Origin: Synechococcus sp. MED650
Lineage (GTDB): Bacteria; Cyanobacteriota; Cyanobacteriia; PCC-6307; Cyanobiaceae
Length of the DNA: 9,547 nt
Assembly: GCA_002691345.1 (NCBI GenBank)
Contig: NZHI01000044.1
Span: 2,687-12,233 of the forward strand
Direction: 5' to 3'
Made by a program: the position numbers and the translations under genes. The notes beneath the pieces are model-generated. The model ran no database searches. It was not told where the DNA came from and saw only the letters and a list, made by a program, of their open reading frames with translations. Positions 1-7,266 of the stretch are shown here, piece by piece (the first letter of the stretch is position 1; every line of letters starts with the position of its first letter).

Positions 1-1
1 A

Positions 2-43
2 TTAATTGCGGCAATTTCTGCAGTTCTTCAGAACGAATATTGA
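2..43 (+). CDS. C-terminal tail of an unidentified protein (partial, 5' end outside the window)
   Basis: One forward frame is open from the window edge and ends at TGA 41-43, giving the 13-residue tail LIAAISAVLQNEY. Forward frame 3 opens with TAA, so it is excluded there, while frame 1 stays open into the downstream gene region. The main support is position: a strong plus-strand terminator starts 3 bp after this stop, which is where a gene end is expected. The tail looks like an amphipathic C-terminal helix. Thirteen residues are too few to name the family, and the true product lies to the left. Confidence 0.45.
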   Translation, partial: LIAAISAVLQNEY

Positions 44-46
44 CCG

Positions 47-75
47 AGGTTGAGTTTCAGCTCAACCTTTTTTTT
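47..75 (+). terminator. Rho-independent terminator for the gene upstream of the window
   Basis: AGGTTGAG (47-54) and CTCAACCT (61-68) form a perfect 8-bp stem around the 6-nt loop TTTCAG, followed by an uninterrupted T run to 75. The T tract is only on the plus strand, so it ends plus-strand transcription. The loop contains the TGA stop (minus strand, 57-59) of the convergent gene, and the right arm plus T tract encode that protein's last residues (KKRLS). One sequence therefore serves as terminator and as coding end. Confidence 0.85.
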
Positions 76-596
76 GCTTCAGTAACAACGGCATGAAGGT
101 TGCTGGAAAGATCGCTGCGAAGGCGTTCTTCGATCAGACCGATCGGCATACCCAGACAACCCTGAACGGTCAATTCATAAAGAAGCGAGCTGCCGTCAGG
201 ACGCTCGCGAAGCTGCCAAGACCCTTCAAAGCGTCGAAAGTCTCCCTTGACCATCGCGAAACGAAGGAGTCCGTCCTGGCAGTACTCCATGAGCTCCAGC
301 TGCACCTGAGCTGAGAATCGGAGACCCAGCAACTGCTGGCTGCCCACCTGCTGCAACCGAACGGTGTGTCCCACCCGTTGGATCAGCTCGCTCGAGCTGA
401 GATTGGGAATGAAATTCGAAAGATTCTCGTAATCGGTCAGTACGTCCCAAAGCAGGGACATGGGAAGAGGCGTCTTGATTTCCGCTGCCAGACGGCGCAC
501 TCCCTGTGGAAGACGCTCCATGGTTTGTTCAATCGCTGTCTCATCAGCCGATGGAGACGAGGATTGGACTTTAAAAATCGCCCGGGGGGAAACCAA
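57..596 (-). CDS. START/SRPBCC-fold protein, cyclase/dehydrase-like (polyketide cyclase/lipid-transport family)
   Basis: This 179-residue soluble protein has the hallmarks of the SRPBCC (Bet v1/START-like) fold. A first helix carries LLWDVLTDYENLSNFIPNL (residues 48-66), alternating beta strands follow, then GDFRRFEGSW (118-127), and a long C-terminal helix from about 152 to 178 would line a hydrophobic ligand cavity. Family members bind lipids, polyketides, quinones or pigments. The ligand here cannot be read from sequence and no catalytic residue is evident. The longest frame starts at TTG 594-596, with CAGG a few bases upstream and an in-frame stop at 633-635. The first ATG is at 519-521 and would give 154 residues that still contain the whole fold, so the start is uncertain. 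It is divergent from petH and convergent with the gene to the left. I see no signal peptide or membrane helix. Confidence 0.85.
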   Translation of the reverse strand: MVSPRAIFKVQSSSPSADETAIEQTMERLPQGVRRLAAEIKTPLPMSLLWDVLTDYENLSNFIPNLSSSELIQRVGHTVRLQQVGSQQLLGLRFSAQVQLELMEYCQDGLLRFAMVKGDFRRFEGSWQLRERPDGSSLLYELTVQGCLGMPIGLIEERLRSDLSSNLHAVVTEAKKRLS

Positions 597-683
597 GAAG
601 CCTGCTGGGATGAGAAAGCCAACCGACTGATCCTAATGATGTTGTCCAGACCACATCGATTTCTGTTCCAAAGAGCAACCGTT

Positions 684-1907
<1,224 letters not shown>

Positions 1908-1940
1908 TCGGGTTCTGATCTGGCATTCCCTGGCAAGCCA

Positions 1941-1971
1941 AAGCCCATCCCTTAGGGATGGGCTTTTTTTT
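1941..1971 (+). terminator. Rho-independent terminator of petH
   Basis: AAGCCCATCCC (1941-1951) pairs perfectly with GGGATGGGCTT (1955-1965) around the 3-nt loop TTA, followed by T residues to 1971. This is an 11-bp stem starting 33 bp after the petH stop. It separates petH from the zwf unit. Confidence 0.95.
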
Positions 1972-2072
1972 CGGTTGACAACAAAACGCACCTGAAGCCG
2001 GGCCAATGCGTTCTGACGCACTGTCTGTTTTCGTTTCCGTGCCTAAACCATCGGCAGAACCCTTGGATTGCC
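1972..2072 (+). promoter_or_regulatory. Leader/promoter region of the zwf unit
   Basis: Because a terminator lies immediately upstream, the zwf unit should have its own promoter in these 101 bp. A consensus -35 hexamer TTGACA lies at 1975-1980, directly after the petH T tract, but nothing like a -10 box stands 16-19 bp downstream (GC-rich CCGGGC). A 5-bp inverted repeat, TGCGT-TCTG-ACGCA (2007-2020), could be an operator half-site pair or chance. No NtcA site is visible. The region is assigned from context; the exact start of transcription is not clear. Confidence 0.35.
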
Positions 2073-3596
2073 ATGGTCGCCACGATGACGAATCCGCTAC
2101 GCGTTGGCCTTCGTCAGGAACGCGTGATCGCACCGCAGTGCTTGGTGATCTTCGGAGCGAGCGGCGACCTCACCCACCGCAAGCTGGTACCAGCACTGTT
2201 CGAGCTGTTTAAGCAGCGTCGCCTGCCCAGTGAATTCGCCTTGCTGGGCTGCGCCCGTCGCCCTTGGAGCGATGAGGAGTTCCGCGGAAAAATGGCGGAG
2301 GCTTTGGCTGACAAGATCGCAGAAGAGCCGAAGGCCTGGGAGCAGTTTGTCGACAAGCTTTTCTACGAGCCGGTGGACCTGCAACAACCCGAGGATGTGG
2401 TGCGACTCGGCGGCCGCCTCGATCAGATCGATCAACAGTGCGCCACCCGGGGCAACCGCACCTTTTATCTCTCTGTTTCTCCGAAGTTCTACGGCAGCGG
2501 CTGCCGAGCACTCGCCGATGCCGGGCTGCTGAAGGACGCCAAGCGAAGCCGGGTGGTGATCGAAAAGCCATTCGGCCGGGACTACGGCAGTGCCCAGGCG
2601 CTGAACCAGGTTGTGCAGAACTGCGGGCAAGAAAATCAGATCTTCCGAATCGACCACTACCTGGGCAAAGAGACCGTTCAGAACATCATGGTTCTGCGGT
2701 TTGCCAACACCATTTTCGAGCCGATCTGGAATCGCAACTACATCTCCAGCATTCAGATCACTGCCGCTGAAACTGTGGGCGTCGAAGAACGAGCGGGGTA
2801 CTACGAAAGTTCTGGGGCCCTTCGGGACATGGTGCAGAACCATCTCACCCAAATGCTGGCGATTACCGCGATGGAGCCACCGGGGCGGTTCGATCCGGAA
2901 GCCATCCGAAATGAAAAGGCCAAGGTTCTCCAAGCAGCCCGACTGGCCGACGAACAAGAGCCTTGGAACTGCTGCATCCGCGGGCAATACGGCCCCGGTG
3001 GCAGCCACGACGTACCCCTGGCGGGTTATCGCCATGAGCCCGGCGTGGATCCCAACAGCACCACCGAGACCTACGTGGCCATGAAGCTGTTCATCGACAA
3101 CTGGCGCTGGCAGGGGGTGCCCTTCTACGTGCGGACAGGCAAACGACTGGCCAAACGCCTCAGTGAGGTTGTGCTCACCTTCCGAGAAGCCCCCGTTCAT
3201 CTGTTCGATGCGGCTACGGGTGGTCCCACGGCCAATCAACTGATCCTCCGCATTCAGCCGGATGAAGGGGCTGAGTTCCGTTTCGAGGTGAAATCACCTG
3301 GTTCCGGCATGCGCAGCCGGCCCATCGATATGGAGTTCTCCTACGACGAATCCTTCGGTGAGCCTTCAGACGAGGGCTATGTGCGGCTTCTGGCCGACGC
3401 CATGCTGGGAGACCCCACCCTGTTCACACGCAGTGACGAAGTGGAGGCAGCCTGGAGGCTCTACACACCTCTTCTCGAACTGATCGAAGACAGTCCCTGG
3501 CAACTGCCAATCCATCCCTACGAATCACGCACCTGGGGGCCAGCAGCTGCTGATGCCCTGCTCGCCCGCGACGGATTGCTCTGGCGTCGCCCCTGA
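2073..3596 (+). CDS. zwf: Glucose-6-phosphate 1-dehydrogenase
   Basis: Oxidises glucose-6-phosphate to 6-phosphogluconolactone while reducing NADP+. It is the entry step of the oxidative pentose phosphate pathway and the main dark NADPH source in cyanobacteria. The 507-residue length is normal for the family. Visible landmarks are the Rossmann dinucleotide loop GASGDLTHRK (28-37), EKPFG (164-168) with its substrate-contacting Lys, the family signature RIDHYLGKE (192-200), the NHLTQ segment whose His257 should be the catalytic base, and VRTGKRL (353-359). Seven cysteines are present (23, 60, 124, 144, 184, 300, 301). Cyanobacterial G6PDH is redox regulated, and Cys184 near the active-site signature is a candidate regulatory residue (inference). 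ATG 2073 and an in-frame ATG at 2085 are both possible starts, and neither has a Shine-Dalgarno. It is followed after 42 bp by its activator opcA. Confidence 0.98.
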   Translation: MVATMTNPLRVGLRQERVIAPQCLVIFGASGDLTHRKLVPALFELFKQRRLPSEFALLGCARRPWSDEEFRGKMAEALADKIAEEPKAWEQFVDKLFYEPVDLQQPEDVVRLGGRLDQIDQQCATRGNRTFYLSVSPKFYGSGCRALADAGLLKDAKRSRVVIEKPFGRDYGSAQALNQVVQNCGQENQIFRIDHYLGKETVQNIMVLRFANTIFEPIWNRNYISSIQITAAETVGVEERAGYYESSGALRDMVQNHLTQMLAITAMEPPGRFDPEAIRNEKAKVLQAARLADEQEPWNCCIRGQYGPGGSHDVPLAGYRHEPGVDPNSTTETYVAMKLFIDNWRWQGVPFYVRTGKRLAKRLSEVVLTFREAPVHLFDAATGGPTANQLILRIQPDEGAEFRFEVKSPGSGMRSRPIDMEFSYDESFGEPSDEGYVRLLADAMLGDPTLFTRSDEVEAAWRLYTPLLELIEDSPWQLPIHPYESRTWGPAAADALLARDGLLWRRP

Positions 3597-3638
3597 CAAC
3601 GCTCTCCTCAACACGCAAACCCCAGCACGTTCGTCACC

Positions 3639-4925
3639 ATGTCCCCCCAGCTCACCCTGCAAACCCCTCTCGAACTGGCCCCTTCCGAAGTGCCCACCTA
3701 TCTGGAGCAACTTTGGTCACCACAGCAGCAAGGCAACACCGGCACTGGAGCCAATACGTTCTGTCTGCTGATCTGGCAGCCTGCCTGGGCAGAGCAACAG
3801 CTGGTGCGGAGCGGTCGTCTGCAGGGGCCGGTCACCGGACAGCAAACGAAGGCCTTGATCGCCGCTGGTCGGCAGGCCGTGAGCGATGCAGACCTGCCGC
3901 TCAGCACCCCTCCGTTGAACGGCACGGTGATCGAGGCGATCGCCAACTTTGAGGGCAACACCGAGACCGAAGACCTCCGAGGCCAGTACATCGATCCAGC
4001 GCTGAGCGCCTTGATGCCACGTCGGTTGATCACATTGGCCCCCACAATCGATGCGGATCACCCTCTGGAAACCCTGGTTGCCGCCTACTGCCCTCTGCCA
4101 GAAGAGGGAGGAGGCACCACAGCCTGCGGAGATGTGGTGGTGCTCCGCGGCGGGTTCAACGCTTTGCAGGACGGAATGACCATTCTTGAGCCGTTGCTGC
4201 CGGATTCGATGCCCGCTTGGGTGTGGTGGAACGGCTTCCTGGATGAAGCACCGCAGCTGATGGAACGGCTCACCTGTGCTCCCCGTCGATTGATCATCGA
4301 CACCGCCGTTGGAGATCCGCGGCAGTGCCTGGATCTGCTGCGCAACCGCGTGGAAGCTGGGCAGGCCGTGAACGATCTCAACTGGCTGCGGCTTCGCAGC
4401 TGGCGCGAAACCCTGGCCATGGTCTTCGACCCGCCGGAGCGGCGGGATGCCCTCAGCCACATCACCCGAATCGATATTGATGTGGAAGGGCACCATCCCG
4501 CTCAGGGGCTGCTGCTGGCGGCCTGGATCGCCGATCGATTGGGCTGGGATCTTCAGGAAACAGAAGCCATTGAGGGGGGAAGCAGCGCCCAGTTCCGACG
4601 CCCCGACGGAGCTCAGGTGAGCTTTCAATTGATGGCGGTCCCCATGGGACAGCCCAACGTTCATGCCGGGCAGATGGTTGGACTTCGACTGATTGCAGAA
4701 CCCGACAACGGACAGGGCGTGTGCGTGATCCTCTGCGCCGATTCAGGCGGATGCATGCGATTGGAAGGCGGCGGGATGGCCAGCCTGGAGCTGCATGAAG
4801 AGGTTGTACCGGTTCAGCACGCCACACCGGAGATGGATGTGGCCCGTCAGCTAAGCGGCGGGCACGACAGCACCAATCCACTTCTGGCTGCTGCGGCACC
4901 GCTGGCTGCCAGGCTGCTTCCCTGA
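3639..4925 (+). CDS. opcA: OpcA, glucose-6-phosphate dehydrogenase assembly/activator protein
   Basis: OpcA is the cyanobacterial protein that promotes oligomerisation and activation of G6PDH and links it to thioredoxin-dependent redox control. The 428 residues are close to family length. Recognisable conserved blocks are VWWNG (195-199), RRLIIDTA (216-223), DLNWLRLRSWRETLA (246-260) and the HPAQGLLLAAWIADRLGW segment (286-303). There is no signal peptide or membrane helix, so it is cytosolic. Its position 42 bp after zwf is the usual arrangement and supports the call. Cysteines at 42, 151, 163, 213, 230, 362, 366 and 372 include the pair Cys362/Cys366, which could take part in redox sensing (inference). 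The start is the only ATG near the end of zwf and has no Shine-Dalgarno. Confidence 0.95.
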   Translation: MSPQLTLQTPLELAPSEVPTYLEQLWSPQQQGNTGTGANTFCLLIWQPAWAEQQLVRSGRLQGPVTGQQTKALIAAGRQAVSDADLPLSTPPLNGTVIEAIANFEGNTETEDLRGQYIDPALSALMPRRLITLAPTIDADHPLETLVAAYCPLPEEGGGTTACGDVVVLRGGFNALQDGMTILEPLLPDSMPAWVWWNGFLDEAPQLMERLTCAPRRLIIDTAVGDPRQCLDLLRNRVEAGQAVNDLNWLRLRSWRETLAMVFDPPERRDALSHITRIDIDVEGHHPAQGLLLAAWIADRLGWDLQETEAIEGGSSAQFRRPDGAQVSFQLMAVPMGQPNVHAGQMVGLRLIAEPDNGQGVCVILCADSGGCMRLEGGGMASLELHEEVVPVQHATPEMDVARQLSGGHDSTNPLLAAAAPLAARLLP

Positions 4926-4940
4926 GTCCCTTCCGATGCC

Positions 4941-6314
4941 ATGGCCGCTGTTATTGCCGCACCGGCCAGCGGCAGCGGAAAGACCCTGCTGAGCCTGGCG
5001 CTGCTGAGTTGGGCAAGGAGCTGCAACCGAACCATTCAGGCCTTCAAAGTTGGACCTGACTATCTCGATCCCCAGCTGCTGAGCATGGCGTCGGGCAGGC
5101 CCTGCCGGAATCTCGATCTCAACCTCTGCGGGGATGCATGGGTGAAAGGGGCCTTTCACAGCTATGGAGGGCCCTGCGAGCTCAGCCTGGTCGAAGGGGT
5201 CATGGGACTGTTCGACGGCATCGGCAGCAGCTCGCGTGGCAGCACAGCGGCGGTGGCTCATTGGCTGGGGCTGCCGGTGATCCTCGTGGTGGATGCAGGC
5301 GGCCAGGCCGCATCCCTCGGGGCTCTTGTGCGCGGCTTCCGTGATCACGACCCGCAGCTGAATCTGGCTGGTGTTGTTCTGAACCGTGTGAGCAGCCAAC
5401 GCCATCAAGACCTCCTGGCTGACGTGCTCGACAGCATGGGCATGCCCCTCTTGGGGTGCTTGCCACGGAGCGATCTGCTCTCTCTGCCCAGCCGCCATCT
5501 CGGCCTGGCTCCGGCCCACGAGCTCGCCAACGCAAAACAGCAGTGCGCGGCCTGGGCATCGCTAGCCGAAAAGCATCTCGACTTGGAGAATCTGGCACCT
5601 CTCCTGAAAGCGCCTGAGCCAGGCCCGAACCCGCTTGGGGATCGGATTGCCAACCACTCTGGAGAACTGCCGGTTGCCGTTGCCAGCGATGCAGCCTTTC
5701 ACTTCAGATACGCCGAAACGGCGGAACTCCTCGAGCGAAACGGGATGCCGATCGTGGGCTGGAGCCCGTTGAGCGATGAGCCGATCCCCCAGCAGGCGAG
5801 GGGGCTCATCCTTCCTGGAGGATTCCCCGAGCAACACGCTGCTCAGCTGAGTTCTTGCAACCGCAGCCTGAGATCGCTCCGGCAGTTTGTAGCCCAACGG
5901 CCCGTGTACGCCGAATGTGGCGGCATGCTGCTGCTGGGCCAGCAGCTCACAGATCTGCAGGGCCATCGCCATGCCATGGCGGGCGTCTTGCCGTTCACGG
6001 CACAGCGCGGCGCCTTGCAGGTGGGCTACCGCCAACTGCAGGCACGCCGAGAAAGCCCCGTGCTCGCGCGCCATCAGCAGCTCGTGGGGCACGAGTTTCA
6101 CCGCTGGGAATTGACAGCCAAACGACCGCCATCAGACGGGTCAGTGCTGTGGGACATTGAAGGGTGGAACGTGCAACGACGCGCAGAAGGATGGGGAGAT
6201 CAGACGCTTCACGCGAGCTGGGTTCACCTTCACTGGGCCAGCTCTTCGACGATCTGCTGCCGATGGCGCGCCGCACTCGAAGCCGCAGCGACACCATTGC
6301 CAACCGATTCGTAA
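4941..6314 (+). CDS. cbiA: Cobyrinic acid a,c-diamide synthase (CbiA/CobB family)
   Basis: ATP-dependent, glutamine-using amidation of the a and c carboxylates of cobyrinic acid in (pseudo)cobalamin synthesis. The 457 residues contain an N-terminal synthetase domain with P-loop PASGSGKT (8-15), KVGPDYLDP (36-44) and LVEGVMGLFDG (83-93). A C-terminal class I glutamine amidotransferase domain follows, with LPGGFPEQHA (291-300), nucleophile Cys326 in AECGGML and the base His in VHLHW (428-432). All key residues are present, so it should be active. Cyanobacteria are expected to use the cobalt-early route, hence cbiA rather than cobB, although some annotations write cobB. It starts 15 bp after opcA and is probably cotranscribed with it, despite having no metabolic link to that gene. 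Confidence 0.95.
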   Translation: MAAVIAAPASGSGKTLLSLALLSWARSCNRTIQAFKVGPDYLDPQLLSMASGRPCRNLDLNLCGDAWVKGAFHSYGGPCELSLVEGVMGLFDGIGSSSRGSTAAVAHWLGLPVILVVDAGGQAASLGALVRGFRDHDPQLNLAGVVLNRVSSQRHQDLLADVLDSMGMPLLGCLPRSDLLSLPSRHLGLAPAHELANAKQQCAAWASLAEKHLDLENLAPLLKAPEPGPNPLGDRIANHSGELPVAVASDAAFHFRYAETAELLERNGMPIVGWSPLSDEPIPQQARGLILPGGFPEQHAAQLSSCNRSLRSLRQFVAQRPVYAECGGMLLLGQQLTDLQGHRHAMAGVLPFTAQRGALQVGYRQLQARRESPVLARHQQLVGHEFHRWELTAKRPPSDGSVLWDIEGWNVQRRAEGWGDQTLHASWVHLHWASSSTICCRWRAALEAAATPLPTDS

Positions 6315-6334
6315 CACGCCATCAACCGGCCCGG

Positions 6335-6616
6335 ATGCAGCCATTTGTGGAGCGATGGCGATGGGTGATTCACGGACGTGTGCAAGGGGTTGGATTCCGA
6401 TCCAGCTGCTGCCGCCGCGCCTTGGATCTCGAGATCAGGGGGTGGGTGCGAAATCTCAGTGACGGAAGCGTGGAGGTTCAAGCGGAGGGACATCCGTTGG
6501 CCTTGGCGGAACTGCGCTCCTGGTGTGAACAAGGGCCGCCGGGTGCTCGGGTAAAGCGCGTTCAGCCCAGCCAGCTTCCTGTGACAGGAAATGACTGGTT
6601 TGAGGTGCGCTACTGA
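6335..6616 (+). CDS. Acylphosphatase
   Basis: Small cytosolic enzyme of the acylphosphatase fold that hydrolyses acyl phosphates such as carbamoyl phosphate or 1,3-bisphosphoglycerate. The physiological substrate is usually unclear. The 93 residues are typical. The phosphate-binding loop GRVQGVGFR (14-22) supplies catalytic Arg22, and GWVRNLSDGSVEV (36-48) supplies catalytic Asn40. The frame is open upstream into cbiA, but ATG 6335 places about 13 residues before the loop as in other acylphosphatases and leaves a 20-bp gap after cbiA, so I chose it. A Cys-Cys pair at 25-26 just after the loop is not a family feature I know. It lies in the same direction as its neighbours, with no terminator after it. 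Confidence 0.9.
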   Translation: MQPFVERWRWVIHGRVQGVGFRSSCCRRALDLEIRGWVRNLSDGSVEVQAEGHPLALAELRSWCEQGPPGARVKRVQPSQLPVTGNDWFEVRY

Positions 6617-6701
6617 AACCAGCACAGAAAAAAATTGCGAAGCCAGTTGCCCTGAACCTTCACCCTGGCTACGGCAGAAACAGAGCCTTTGCAGCAACAG
6701 C

Positions 6702-7079
6702 GTGATCCGCTTCAGCCTCATTCTCTTGATCACGGCGCTGCCTTTGATCGGGATGGAGGCGATGAGCACACGGAAACATCAAACACCCAAACGCGTGTTT
6801 GATGTTTCCAAGGAGGCCTTGCAGGCCTGCCAGCATTGGAGACACCAGGAGGGCCAGTTTTCAGCACTCATTCCGGCCGCGTTACCGGTCTCAACCCAAG
6901 CCAGAACGGTGCAAACCGACATGCGCAGCTGCGAAGCCGACCTTGACCAAGCCCTAATCCTTGGCAGGCGCTACAGCGTTGTGGCGAATGCTCACTACAA
7001 CAAAACCCTGCACACACTTCATCGCCCAATCCATCGCACCTTTCCTTATCTCGAGGAAGAACGCCAAACTGACGATTGA
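6702..7079 (+). CDS. Hypothetical small protein with N-terminal hydrophobic segment (probably exported or anchored)
   Basis: I do not recognise this family. From GTG 6702 the 125-residue product starts with a short Arg-containing head and a run of hydrophobic residues (FSLILLITALPLIG, about 4-17), then a polar, His- and Arg-rich body. This resembles a signal peptide or a single anchor, and cleavage after GMEA is conceivable. The body has two cysteines (in LQACQHW and MRSCEAD), compatible with a disulfide outside the cytoplasm. The acidic tail ends LEEERQTDD. The frame extends upstream to an ATG at 6591 inside the acylphosphatase gene, and ATGs at 6753 and 6762 lie after the hydrophobic run. 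I prefer GTG because it keeps that run at the N terminus, but no start has a well-spaced Shine-Dalgarno. A perfect inverted repeat sits within the gene at 6772-6809. The stop overlaps the next frame by 4 bases. Confidence 0.6.
   Translation: MIRFSLILLITALPLIGMEAMSTRKHQTPKRVFDVSKEALQACQHWRHQEGQFSALIPAALPVSTQARTVQTDMRSCEADLDQALILGRRYSVVANAHYNKTLHTLHRPIHRTFPYLEEERQTDD
6772..6809. repeat. Perfect 15-bp inverted repeat (hairpin) inside the small hypothetical gene
   Basis: GGAAACATCAAACAC (6772-6786) is followed after 8 nt (CCAAACGC) by its exact reverse complement GTGTTTGATGTTTCC (6795-6809). No T run follows on either strand, so it is not an intrinsic terminator. It is more AT-rich than the surroundings. 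The sequence AGGAGG begins 2 bases after the right arm (6811-6816), with an in-frame TTG at 6819, but the spacing of 2 is shorter than usual for initiation. Confidence 0.9.
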
Positions 7080-7201
7080 CTGCTTATCAAGCATTGAGCA
7101 ATCTTCTGGATCCGCAGCAGAAAGCCTTCTGGCGGGCCTTGCTGGGTGTTGTGAGCCTTGGCATCAGCATCGGCCTTGCGGCGCTGATCCTGAAGCTGTG
7201 A
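7076..7201 (+). CDS. Small single-helix membrane protein, 41 residues, hypothetical
   Basis: From TTG 7076 the frame encodes 41 residues. It begins with a polar, probably cytoplasmic N terminus (MTAYQALSNLLDPQQKAFWR), followed by one clear transmembrane segment (about residues 21-39: ALLGVVSLGISIGLAALIL) and a terminal Lys-Leu. Trp-Arg before the helix and Lys after it look like interface residues. An in-frame stop at 7070-7072 leaves TTG 7076 as the first possible start. It overlaps the upstream stop as TTGA, which suggests translational coupling. A GAGGAAG lies too far upstream (about 17 nt) to be a normal ribosome site. The architecture is like small photosynthetic-complex subunits, but I cannot match it to PsbX, Psb30, PetM or any other named one. 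The neighbouring frames give less coherent proteins here. Confidence 0.55.
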   Translation: MTAYQALSNLLDPQQKAFWRALLGVVSLGISIGLAALILKL

Positions 7202-7266
7202 TCCAGGCTGCTGACTCGTTGACCATCACTGCCCATCCTGAGAAGGTCACACCGCTGATCAGCTGA
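7198..7266 (+). CDS. Possible 22-codon linking frame (doubtful)
   Basis: GTG 7198 overlaps the stop of the 41-residue frame as GTGA. The frame encodes MIQAADSLTITAHPEKVTPLIS and ends at TGA 7264-7266, overlapping the phosphatase ATG as TGATG. No domain can be assigned. It may be a real coupling peptide, the leftover of a longer gene, or simply an untranslated gap of 64 bp between the neighbours. Only its exact fit between two overlaps argues for it. Confidence 0.2.
   Translation: MIQAADSLTITAHPEKVTPLIS

Noticed and set aside
2097..3239. Long minus-strand open frame of 380 codons opposite zwf
   Set aside because: It mirrors a highly conserved G6PDH reading frame with GC-rich third positions, which commonly leaves the opposite strand open. 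The translation is low-complexity and unrecognisable.
3936..3943. GCGATCGC, the HIP1 octamer abundant in many freshwater cyanobacteria
   Set aside because: I noticed only this copy in the window, so the genome does not look HIP1-rich. It lies inside opcA and fits ordinary codons.
3717..4664. Long minus-strand open frame of 315 codons opposite opcA
   Set aside because: This is a shadow frame. OpcA conserved blocks are in the plus frame and the minus translation shows no motif.
6164..6334. Upstream extension of the acylphosphatase frame into cbiA
   Set aside because: The extra 57 residues have no acylphosphatase similarity and overlap the conserved end of the CbiA amidotransferase domain. ATG 6335 gives the normal family length.
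6772..6778. GGAAACA, the motif of the Yfr2-type cyanobacterial small RNAs
   Set aside because: In Yfr2-type RNAs I recall the motif being exposed in a loop and repeated. Here it is a single copy buried in a perfect stem, inside a coding frame and without a terminator after it, so a 7-mer chance match is more likely.
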